Shown piece after piece: positions 1 to 10,200 of a stretch of 64,000 nt of DNA. Under the pieces are notes generated by a model. It searched no databases. It saw only the letters and a program-made list of their open reading frames with translations, and had not been told where the DNA came from. The DNA is from Chrysemys picta bellii (Eukaryota > Chordata > Testudines > Emydidae). Where the stretch lies: positions 21,934,824-21,998,823 of the forward strand of contig NC_088801.1 in the NCBI RefSeq assembly GCF_011386835.1, written 5' to 3'. The first letter of the stretch is position 1; every line of letters begins with the position of its first letter. The translations under genes and the position numbers were made by a program.

Positions 1-993
1 AAATATTTCATACTTATACGCAGCTTTTTTCTCTTGAGGATTAAAAGTGCTTTACAAACCATTACTCAGTGAACCCTCACAACAACCTCAGAAATTAACT
101 ATTATACCTATTTTACAGATCAGTAAACTGTAGCACAGGAAGGTTAAGTAGCTTGTCCAGTGTCAGATAGCAAACCCGCATGTGTAGATTCCCTGTCCAA
201 GATTTTAAAAACTAGGATTATAGTCCCTAATTTGATTTAATACATGGTACTTTCTGTACCTTTAGCAGGTAAAGCAAATCTCTAGCTTTTTATATTGCAC
301 TAAAAAGAACAGTGCATTTTGTCAGTATCCTCTCTTACATGAGCTGATTATCATGGGGACATAGACCAGGAAGTTCCCTCATTTTCCTCATAATGTAGGA
401 ATCAAGGGAACATTAAGATTTAATATCACTTCATCAGTAGTCCAGAAATCTGAGAAGCCTGCAAGAGTTCTGCTCTGGTCTCCAGCCGCTCTCAGTCACA
501 GAGAAAATAATTTTTTTTATTAAGATTAAGCATGTTCTTTTAAATCTTTCCCTGATGTTTTTAAATACTTTGCCTCTTTTGTCTTATTACCATGTTTTGC
601 CTTCCCATCTTCCTTTTCCTCCTTTGAGGTCTCAGTGCTCCTCTCTCTGACATTGTGTTGCACTTCTATTTTTTCCCCCTTTTTTTGAAGAAATCTTATT
701 TTTCTTCCTTTGTCTGCCATTGCTTCTGCCTACTATAGCTATTCTACTAAATCAGTAAGAGAATATGGAACATATGCTCTGATGATAGTGTTCATTATAA
801 AATGACAGATGAACAAACCACCTTCCAGTTCTTTCATCTCACACCTGCATATTGAGTGTAACCTATTCTCCATGGTACAAAGATTCACTTGGGATGGGTT
901 TTTTTAAAACCAAAATCCACTCTTATGACTCTTATGACAGTACAGCTATCTGTACACTTCAAAGGGAAATAAGGATAGCATGCAGTACTTTTT
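1..993 (-). other. LRP1B: Beginning of the downstream LRP1B intron
   Basis: Apart from an old MIR copy at the left edge this is unique, AT-rich sequence with short T runs. No second LA exon, which would encode the next module of LRP1B, is visible here. Confidence 0.7.
38..235 (-). repeat. MIR / CORE-SINE relic
   Basis: The plus strand runs like the reverse of a MIR: tail with a CTTTACAAACC-type segment, then ATTTTACAGATCAGTAAACTG, then GTTAAGTAGCTTGTCCA and a degenerate tRNA-like end. The order and spacing of these blocks match MIR, and divergence is high. Confidence 0.75.
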
Positions 994-999
994 ACTTAC
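994..999 (-). promoter_or_regulatory. LRP1B: Splice donor of the LRP1B LA1 exon
   Basis: Minus strand reads ACCT|GTAAGT, a consensus U1 site directly after the first base of a Cys codon. The split codon gives a phase 1 intron. Confidence 0.9.
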
Positions 1000-1122
1000 A
1001 GGTATCTAAAGACTCATCTGAATCATCTGGACAGTCGGGTTCTCCATCACATAGCCAATTTTGAGACACACAAGTCACATGATCATCGCAAAGAAACTCT
1101 CCTATGTCACACAGCTGTTCTT
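1000..1122 (-). CDS. LRP1B: LRP1B exon encoding the first LDL-receptor class A repeat (probably exon 2)
   Basis: On the minus strand this 123-bp exon reads one complete LDL-receptor class A module: six cysteines with the typical spacing, a [14 protein letters not shown] calcium-binding tail and the stretch [14 protein letters not shown], which I recognise as the first LA repeat of LRP1B rather than LRP1. The acceptor is a pyrimidine run ending in CAG at 1125-1123, and the donor is GTAAGT at 999-994. The exon opens with the last two bases of a codon and closes with the first base of a split Cys codon, so it is phase 1-1 like other LA exons. LRP1B is a giant endocytic LDL-receptor-family membrane protein; LA modules bind ligands outside the cell. 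There are no stops or frameshifts. No neighbouring exon lies in the window, as expected for a gene with enormous 5' introns. The exon number is by analogy with mammals; the gene identity is strong. Confidence 0.93.
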
Positions 1123-1150
1123 CTGAAAAGGAAAATGTTTTTACATGGAA
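1123..1150 (-). promoter_or_regulatory. LRP1B: Splice acceptor and polypyrimidine tract of the LRP1B LA1 exon
   Basis: Minus strand reads CATTTTCCTTTTCAG immediately before the exon. The pyrimidine run and CAG fix the exon start, and the resulting phase agrees with the donor. Confidence 0.88.
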
Positions 1151-2083
1151 TGATTAACAGATGAGTGAAAATAAAGAGACAAAATGGCATGATCATTAAG
1201 TAGGAAATTAAAGCAAATACACAAAAGAACATGACTATGAGTTGAAAGCTGAACAAGATCTTTAACAGCCAGATTATGATGATTTAGACTGAGCAGTGCA
1301 TCACCCTCTGCAAAGTCCTATTGAAGTAAATTAAGAGATTAAGGTACATCCAGACGTGAGTAAAGATAACGTAATCTGTCCCTATAAAAATAAGATAGAA
1401 GTTTCATAATTTTTTTTTGCTAATTTTTAGTTTCAAGCATATCATCATGAGATCATCTTGGTCATTATATGGAATCCAACAAGCTTTATGTCTATAATAT
1501 CTGCCTGCATGAAGTGGCTGGTTATTGTCAGAAATGTCTATTTGCAGGAAAGGACTCAGTGATGATATGATTTCCTTATTTTGTTCTCAAAGAGCTTTAA
1601 CAAACTGTGCACCCAAATCAAAAGCTTTTTCCAGGAAAGGTCTTCTGTGATAGCCAAAGACCCTGCTCTCATAGTTTTAACTATTTTTTTTATACTGAGT
1701 TTACTCAGATGACATTAAACTCAAAACCACATCTCATGTTAAAAAATAATAATACTCAAAGAAGTATTACTAATATTAATACTCATGGATTCTACAGTGC
1801 TTTAAAAACATGAAAGGCCCACTTTAAAAAAAAAAGGCCTTAATTGTTTGCAGGCACAAATGCTAGTATTTAACCACTTAATTATTTTTGCAAACCAGAT
1901 AAATGTTTTTTTTTAACAGTAATTTTGCTGATCATGGCTGTAAAATTGTAAACTGAGTTTAAAACACTGGCCTGGCCATAAGGGACCAACATTGCATGTG
2001 TTGCACACCAAAAACACCTGCTGGCTTCAATCAACAAGTCCTGCCTTACTGAAGTTTCGGGTTGAAATAATGCAGGAGTAGGT
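1123..2083. other. Intron without recognisable elements
   Basis: AT-rich unique sequence. I see no gene, RNA or repeat I can name; short T and A runs only. Confidence 0.5.
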
Positions 2084-2089
2084 AATAAT

Positions 2090-2215
2090 TAATTGAACCT
2101 ACAACACCTCTGTGCAGTAAATACTATTCATTTTACTGATGTGCAAATTGCAGCAGTGCCATTCCCAAGGTCACACTGCAGATTAGTGGACAGAGCCCGT
2201 CTAATTCTTCTCTCA
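2090..2215 (-). repeat. Very degenerate MIR relic
   Basis: ATTTTACTGATGTGCAAATTG followed by CCCAAGGTCACACTGCAG and a GTGGACAGAGCCCGT segment follow the block order of a reversed MIR. Too diverged to place its ends. Confidence 0.5.
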
Positions 2216-5200
2216 GTTACACCATTGAAGACCAGCAATAACTCTATTAAAGTCACTGGTATTGCAACAGTGTAAAATTGTATAATTATGAGGAGATTTA
2301 GGGCTCCTGCTCCCTCGTTCCATTGCTAGATCAGTACATCAGCTCAGTTCATAGTGAAAGCTAATAGATGTTGCTATGATTTCCAATTGTTATTACATTT
2401 CATTGTTTTTATATATAGCTATTCTGAGTGACTGAAACTGACTGGCTCTTACATGAGAGCTGTTTTGCTACAGCATGTGATTAAAGGCTTCTAATTATCA
2501 AGGAGCCCATCGGTGGTTATGTGCCATTCTTAGTTATGTGTGTTAATGGTAAAATAGTCTTATGAAGACAAAATCCAATGTACTTCGTAGCAATGTAATT
2601 GTCATCCTAGACAATAGTTATATATAGCATTGTCTAATCAGGGCAAGATGTGCCTCTAGTGTGCTTGCTAAAGCAGTCTCAGGGCTTTAAAGAAAATTCT
2701 TATTATTGCACAGTTTTAGGGACAGTTATATATTATCCCTCTAGGAAATAGCAGCTTGTTTCAAGTAGCCTATTTATTTTGTACCCAGATATTCCATTTT
2801 CAAGGTCAGCCTCTGAAGCTATTGATGATTACACATTTAAATAAGTGAATTTCCAGCTATTATATAAATTGACATTTTACATTATTTAAAATTATCTACT
2901 GTACAGTTCTTTGCTCTTTAAAAGGATGAGCATTTTTTGTATGTTTTTCATTTATCATATTTAGTAAAACAGCCTACAGTGCTGAGCTGTTCAAGCTAAT
3001 CTTTAAAAAAAAATCTTCTCTTTGTTAAAAAAAACCCCCAAAATACTGTATAATTAAAAACATTGGCTTATGAGATCATAGAGGATCTTTGGGGAAAAGT
3101 TCAAAACTCTTAGTATATGTACCACTTCCTAAAAAATAGCACGGGAAGCATAACTGAGAGAAAAAGTTTTGCCATTTACAGGTTATCCTCTTTTCTTAAG
3201 GGGAGTTGTATACAGAAATCCATATGTGTCAACACATACCAATTTATTATTACTTTCAACAGTAATGCACTTCTAAAAATCAACCTTTTAGCACAAGAGG
3301 ATTTATGTGCAACTTTCCATACATTAGGTTGAAAGTATAACCCTCATGTAGTGCCACATCTGTTCTACTTAGAGGCAGATGTTTAAAAAAATAAATTGTA
3401 ATTATAGTACCAAAAAACTACAAGAAAGCAGTAAACTAACATGCCAACTTATCTATATAATTTAAATACAGCTCAAGAGTGAACTACCCATTTATAAAGA
3501 GGTACTCTTATAATGTACCATACATACTGGTTTTGGTACAATTTGGTATCACAGCTGTGCTAGGAATATTAAATAAAGTTTCAGTGGGATTCATAGTATT
3601 TTATTCAAGTTATATCGATGTAAATTTTTACACTACTAGGAAATTTCAGAAACCCAGATACTAATGCTCATTCCTTTAAAATGTACAAGCTAAGATTCAT
3701 AAGCGATACTGAAATATTTTAAATAATATATTAGATAATATTAATTTCTTATTGAATGTCAGAACTAATAGCTTAAAGGGGCCATGGCTGTCTAAAAGTA
3801 CAACAAAGCTGTGATTTGTGGGAACACATATGCAGATAAGTAACTATGCACATGAGCAGTCCCAATGGGACTCAAAATTACTCCCATGCATAAATGTTTA
3901 TCAGAGTGAGGCATAAATGTTTTTTTTTTCCCCTTTAAATTCTGCTTGGCAATAATTTGGGTGGAGAGAGAAATCCACACTTACTGTCATTCACTGATTG
4001 AAATGTAATCCTCTGAGCCTAATTATATACTGCAGCCAGCAATGACTGAAGGAAATTACACTTTAAATCAATTAACAATTCCAGCACAATTATTTAAGAT
4101 TGGAATCATTGTGAAAAACCCAAATTAAGGGTCATTGAAGTCAATGGTAGTTTTCCAAGTCTGGGCCCTAGGCATTTTGTTTGTTTGTTTTACTGCATTA
4201 GACCCATATTAGAGCTGAGTTAGCATTATCCATAGCTACTAGGACTGACATTGGAGACAAGTTAGTTGTTAGTAGGAAATGGGCTTCTTAAAAAGGAATA
4301 GAGTTCAATTCCTCCACAGTCCTTAGACACTGCACTTCTGAGAAAGTGATAACACACCAGACAGGAGACAAGCTGTGAGCCTGTACTATCATTAATTTAA
4401 AGACCTTTCTCCTCTGCTACATTCCATTATGGTTTATACCTTTATCTTTCTTAATAAAATACCTTTTTCCTCCTTGATGTCAACTGCCAGTCAAAAGGCA
4501 TCAGAACACTTCTAATGCCAGCAGTAATGAACGGAAACGCATGACAGAAGCCTCTGAATAGCACCATAAATGCCCAAGTAAATGGCACCAGTGGTTAGGA
4601 AATATATGAAGGGGCAAGTGTCTTATCATTTTCAAGGGTAACGAGTGTGACACAAAAAACCTGTTCTGTTGTGTGAAGAAAATTTAGGGTGGGGAGAGAA
4701 CAGTTTGCTATCTTCCCAGAAACACGGATATTAATTTTTTTAATAGATCTTACTGCCTACAGAATTTGTAATCCTCCCATGTCTATTAAACGCCAAAACC
4801 ACCAAGTCTTTTTGAATCTCGAAATGGAATGTATGCCTGCAAAAAAGCCTCCTTACCCAAACTAACAACAACAAAAATTACACAGAGCAGGTCAGAACAG
4901 TTCAGTATAAAGGAACTATAACTCTGTAAATATTTCAGATCATATTTAACATGCTTCTTTTAAGAGGAGAAAATATTTGCCCTTGATCATTTTAAAACTG
5001 ATGAGCTCCTGGGTGGTTCTTTATTCAATGGTGTAGAAAGTTAAAAATCTCACCCTTTTGCTGTCTTACCCTTTTTATCATCAGGAAAACTGAGAGCAAA
5101 AATCCTACTTTTTAATTTGCCAAAATACATTGGGGGGAGATTTTGATTGGTATAAAGCAGCTTAATAGGATGCCCATTATACTATCCAATTTTTATTGGC

Positions 5201-6860
5201 ATTTAAATTATCCTTTTTCCAATTCAGTTTTCTTTTATGCTTCCCTTACAGATGTATGTCTTTCTTTTGTCTGTCACTTTTGTAGCTCCTTTGAAATCAA
5301 TCAGCCCAGTTACTTATAAATGCTGGACTAATGTGGAATTAAAAAAAAAAAACCTGACCACCCAAGAGATGCTTCCTTATTAACTGCAAAGAAAATGGTT
5401 TCTTTCACTGACACTTCTTCCCATTCTTTTTTCATCTGCACTCTGTATGCTGCACAGCAAGACTCCCAGAGGAGGAAAAATTCACATATTTTTAACATAC
5501 TGATACTTTGTGAGATACAGAGCAGATGGTTAGAAATCATCTCTCTGTGGGTCAATGAAAGCTCTACCTCCCTAAGGATAGTACTCCATCCTGTGTTGTA
5601 AGCACCTGGCAGTGCCTCTTAGAATTAAAGTTTCACCAAAACAACTGACTTTGTGTTAAAGTAAATACATTTCTAGATCCAAAAATGTCTCCCTGTATAA
5701 GACGGACCTACAGTTTAAGAAGGGAAACCTTAAAATCTCCCTTAGTTTCTAGAAAGTTTGTATAGGAAATATCCTAATGAACAAAATTATTAATGTCATG
5801 CAATTAATCTTATTTTGCACTGCCAAATATTCCACTAAGACTATATATATACCCTTATTTACAATTTCCAAAGGTTATCACATTCATATATTCACAGCCA
5901 CAGAGAGCAGCCATTGCTAAATGAGTAGAAAAATACTTTGAATGCAAGGTGGTGACCAATGTCTGCTTGCAAGAGGAAAACTGCAATTTTAATAAGACAG
6001 TTGCCCTTTGTAGACATGCATTTAAATCCTAAACGATGCAAAGGGATAAAGGTCCATTTTCTGTGATCACATTAGATGTCATAGGTATCTGGGTTGTTCT
6101 TATTTGGATGAACGCAAATTATGAAAACAAGGCCAATACGATTCTTAAATAGAACTATACATAAATTAAGTACTTCTCCAGAAGATATATATCATGAGAA
6201 GGTAAATGAATCTCTGTACATCTAGTTAACTCTGCCGTAGTAGGAGAACACACACAGTGTAAATTCCACCATCAACATGAAAGACGCTTACATTAAGTAA
6301 CCACCCGTACATTGTTGTTCTATGAAAGAGTTTATATTTCTCTCTAGAATGATTATTGGTATAATTTTTTCAAGGTGGGGGCTTCCAAAATGCTCTACTT
6401 TTCCCTCTTTTACTTCCCTTTCTCCTCAAGAGCCTGGTATGGTGGTAAAAACTCCATTCAACTAGAAGACCTATATGTGCTCATTTAGGTACTTCTATCA
6501 TCCTTCAAGGTACCCTCAAGGTACTTGTGTGCCGTCTTCAGAGTACTCTCAGCCTCCATCTGCTCAGAGCACCTGGGACCCCAAAAATCAAACCTCCCAT
6601 ATGGCAGCACTTTGCAAAATAAACACTTAAATAGCCGTGTAGATTTTTGGTTCATTATAATCTGGAGTGTGCTCATTAAGCTCTTGATAGACAGCCTAAA
6701 ATGAAAAAAACAAAAAACCAAACACATGCTTAAAATAGTTCTAAAGATACATTCAAACTGTTTCAAAGTCTTTGATCCAGAAGAGATGTATTTTTTTTCC
6801 TGAAGCAGGACACCAGATTGGGTGGACAATGCCCTGAGTGTCTCACAGAATCCTGTTTAT
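2216..6860. other. Intron, mostly unique
   Basis: AT-rich sequence with homopolymer runs. At 4127-4175 there is one half of the short palindrome family with a TTGAAGTCAATGG core. Otherwise no gene, RNA or clear mobile element is seen. Short frames here are not supported by splice context or composition. Confidence 0.5.
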
Positions 6861-7168
6861 CAGGGTATGTTTACACAGCCCATAGGAGTGAGCCTCCCAG
6901 CCCTTGTTAATAGACTCAGGGCAGCAAGGCTCCGCTAGTGCTATAAACATAGTTATATAAACAGTGTTTTGAAGTTGCAGCTTGGGGTGGAGCTCAGGCT
7001 TTGAAATCTAGGGAAGTGAGTGAGCTGCAGAGCCCGAGCTCCAGCCTGAGCCATAACTTCAAAGCACTGTCTACACAGATATTTTTACAGCACTAGCGTG
7101 AGTTCCGCTAGCCTTAGTCTATTATCCAGAGCTGGGAGGCTTACTTCTGTGCACTGTGTGTACCTTCA
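6861..7168. mobile_element. Foldback-type non-autonomous DNA transposon
   Basis: The two halves are long imperfect inverted copies of each other. The left half runs CAGGGTATGTTTACACAG, GAGCCTCCCAGC, CGCTAGTGCT, TTTGAAGTT, GGAGCTCAGGC. The right half returns the same blocks reversed, ending in GCTGGGAGGC and GTGTGTACCTT. Termini of the GGGTATGT-TACAC type are common in amniote hAT-like MITEs. No coding capacity. Target duplication is not clear, so superfamily is tentative. Confidence 0.8.
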
Positions 7169-7171
7169 GAA

Positions 7172-7558
7172 GCTTGGCTCATGTGTTTTGCTCATATGTT
7201 CAGGGTCAAACTGCTTGCTAGATTCAGGGTTGGGAAGGAATTGTCCCCCATAAGGTTGGGTGGGATCTGTGGAGGTTTTCACCTCCCTCTGAAGCATAGA
7301 GCACAGATAACTTGCTAGGATCATCCAGAGAGCTCACTTACACAATTCCTTGCCTTTGTGGGGGCCTCAGGCATTGGTGGCACTGTGGCGTCTCCTGTTT
7401 TCTGCCTGTTGCACACAACAGTTTAATCTCCTGGAGACTGGAATACTTTAATCTCACCCAAATTATTGGGCTTTATATAGGGGTAACAATTAAAATGTAA
7501 TGGCCTGTGGGATACAGGATGCCAGACTTTAACCTCTAAGAAAGTATGAAACTATGAA
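7172..7558 (+). mobile_element. CR1-family LINE 3' fragment
   Basis: Contains the CR1-type 3' region blocks GGGTTGGGAAGGAATTGTCC, CAGATAACTTGCTAGGA and a tail with GTGGGATACAGGATGCCAGAC followed by AAGTATGAAACTATGA. It abuts the foldback element on its left. Strongly 5'-truncated and diverged; no coding remains. Confidence 0.75.
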
Positions 7559-7619
7559 AAAAGATACTGAAACAACAGGCAATATTTAGAAAGAGGTCAA
7601 AATAATTTGTGACTAGACC

Positions 7620-7990
7620 TTTTTCAAATTAGCAGGTACTTTTAGTGAAAAATTAAACTAAGAAATACAGATTTTGCTTCATTCAAAATTTCTCACAAAA
7701 TGTTTGGGTTGTTTGATTAAATGAAATCGACATTTTAATTTTGAAAAAAAATATATAAAAATAATCAACATTTTTCAGTTTCTTCCCCCCTTCTCCCTCC
7801 CGTCTCAAAAAAAAAGGGGGGGGGGGGACGGGAGGAATCTCCTCCCAAAAAAACAAATGCGAACATTTTTTGGTTGGCAGTTTTTCCTCAAAAAACTAAA
7901 AAAAATAGACCCAATATAACATTTTCCATGAAACATTTTCATTTCAGCTGAAAAAGCCACTTGAACTATTTTTTTGTTGGGCGTAGGACA
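7620..7990. repeat. T/A-rich interspersed repeat built on TTTTCATTT-like words
   Basis: Dense in words such as ACATTTTCCATGAAACATTTT and CATTTTCAGTTT, with a central polypyrimidine/G tract at about 7782-7835. Similar segments occur at 27600-27830, 30005-30370 and 45420-45550, so this is probably a diverged repeat family. The class is not recognised. Confidence 0.45.
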
Positions 7991-8925
7991 AGCAAGCAAA
8001 CAAATCTGTTCCTACAAACATATTTCTACCAGCTCCCTTTGTGAACATAATTGGTGTTTGAAAAGGGATGATGAGATCAGATCAATGTCAGAGAACTCTG
8101 GCATAGATTTTCTAATCAGATAAACACCACAAGTTTGAAATGAGAATTTGGATCAAGAAGTGACAGCCAAAGAGGGCAATGCATGGTTAGCACAAAGACC
8201 CTACATAAAAGCACTGTCAAGACCTGGTCTCAGACTCCCGAGACAAGCAAAACTCCTAGAAAAGTCAGCAAATGGTTTGTCTGTATAAACAATCTGTTTT
8301 CTTCCAAAGCATCAGAAGAGAGAGACTGAAAGAGGAAAGGAAAAAGATGCATCGGTCACAAAACTCAAAATTGAGTTGAACATTTCACATTTTGATTTAT
8401 TGAGCTTTGTATTCACGTTTTCTGTATCGATGTACCCATGATTTTGGATGTGGAACTTCCATTGATGATAAATGACAGTTCTATCACATTTCAAAGCTAT
8501 TATATGCCTATTAATTATCACTTTTAAGTTCTCAATTAGTTTTGCTCTGATTTTAGTTAAGTTATCTTAATTACGTTTGTCTAACAAACTAAGGGAACTT
8601 TTTTTCCTTTTAAAGCTTGCTTTCTGTGTGGGATTTCCTTTGATATCTTAGTCTGAAACATGGAAGAGTTTTCAGATTAATTTCTGCCAAATTTATTTAA
8701 AACTGGATAGTATTTTCCAGTGACAGTTTATGTTATGAGTTGTCATGTGCTAAAACTTATTATGACAGCTGAAAGCAAGGGGAGAGAGCATGTGCGTTAG
8801 TTCTTATTTGACTGCTTTATTTGTGATTCTACAGCTCATATTAGCACTTCTTGACTTAGAGTGACATTTGTAAAGCACACAATTTTAGTGTAATAATTCA
8901 GCTGCAGGAAAATGAAATTTAGAGT
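7991..8925. other. Intron without recognisable elements
   Basis: Unique AT-rich sequence; nothing nameable seen. Confidence 0.5.
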
Positions 8926-8926
8926 G

Positions 8927-10200
8927 AGAGTTTAAGGCAAGAAGGGACCACCAGATCATTTAGTCCGGTGGTTTTCAAACTTTTTTTTCTGGGGACCCAG
9001 TTGAAGAAAATTTTTAATGTCCGCAACCCAGTGGAGCTGGGGATGAGGGGTTTAGGGTGAGGGAGGGGCTCAGGGCTGGGGCAGAGGGTCAGCGTGTGGG
9101 GGTGGAGGCTGCGGGATGCGGTCGGGAATGAGGGGTTCAGGGTGCGGGAGGGGATCAGGGCTCTGGGCTGGGGGTGCTGGCTCTGGGCTGGGGCCAGGAA
9201 TGAGGGGGTTGAGGTGCAGGATTTGGGGGGGCTCAGGGCTGGGACAGGGGATTGGGGCACAGGGTTGGGGCGCGGACTTACCTCCAGCGGCTCCCGGTCA
9301 GCGGCACAGCTGGTGTGCAGAGGCAGGCTTCCCAGCAGTCCTGGCACCGTGGACCGCGCTGCGCCTGAAGCGGCCAGCAGCAGGTCCGGCTTCTAGGCGG
9401 AGGAACACAAGGGACTCCGCATGGCTCTTGCCTGCAGTCACTGTCCCCCCCCCAGCTCCCAGTGCTCGGGGCAGGGGAAGTGCGCAGAGCCCCGTGACCC
9501 CCTGCCTAGAAGCCAGACCCACTGCTGGCTGCTTCCGGGGCACAGTGCAATGTCAGAACAGGTAGGCACTAGTCTGCCTTAGCTGGGCAGCACTGCCGAC
9601 GGGACTTTTAACGTCCCGGTCGGCGATGCTGACCAGAGCGACCCAGTGCCTTACATGTCGCGACCCAGTACTGGGTCATGACCCGAACTTTGAAAAATGC
9701 TGATGTAGTCTAACCACCCATGTATCACAGGCCCCCAATGCAACCCAACACCTGCACACTAAACCCAACAACCAAAATTAGACCAAAATAGTATAGCCTA
9801 CAGGAGACTATTATGTACCACAAAGAGAGAAGAGGAGAGACAAGGTTTACCAAGGCCCCTGCATAGGCAGGGCATTGATTACATGAGATATACCCAGACA
9901 ATCCCAGAAAGTGACCCTTACTCCATTCTGTAGAAGGACAAAACCCCCAAAGGTCACTGCTAGTCTGACGTGGGGGGAAAATTCCTTCCCATCCTCACAT
10001 ATGGCAATCTGTTAGACACTGAGCATGTGGGGAAGAACAAGCTGTCTAAGCATGTGAGAAAATACTTATTGCCACCTCAGAGCACTGGCCTACCCCGACC
10101 AAAGTCTCATCTCCAATTATGGCCAACTCTGCTCTTTCTGAGGAAAGGTATTCCTTCTGGAATACATTGGGGATCGGTTGAAGCCCTGAAGATTTATGCA
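8927..10200 (-). mobile_element. CR1-family LINE fragment, split by a hAT-type insertion
   Basis: Reversed CR1-type 3' region: AAGAAGGGACCACCAGATCA begins it at about 8939. After the insertion it resumes with CTAACCACCCATGTATCACAG, TAGACCAAAATAGT, GAGATATACCCAGACAATCC and GGGGGGAAAATTCCTTCCC. The two parts join logically across 8966-9702. The right boundary is approximate because homology fades after about 10130. Confidence 0.75.
8966..9702 (+). mobile_element. Non-autonomous hAT-type DNA transposon, 737 bp, GC-rich
   Basis: Terminal inverted repeats GGTGGTTTTCAAAC and GTTTGAAAAATGCTG-like bound the element. Flanks ATTTAGTC (8958-8965) and ATGTAGTC (9703-9710) match at 7 of 8 bases, the target length of hAT elements. 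The interior is GC-rich, starting with short degenerate tandem repeats of GGGCTCAGGGCTGGG type, then a CpG-containing part. Several frames of 80-150 codons are a by-product of this composition and show no domain. It sits inside a CR1 fragment and is therefore younger than it. Confidence 0.85.

Noticed and set aside
852..1064. Plus-strand 70-codon frame over the LRP1B exon
   Set aside because: It is antisense to the LA-module exon; the minus strand has the cysteine pattern and both splice sites.
9094..9565. Overlapping 80-150 codon frames on both strands
   Set aside because: GC-rich tandem repeats inside a hAT-type element keep all frames open; no domain or splice signal.
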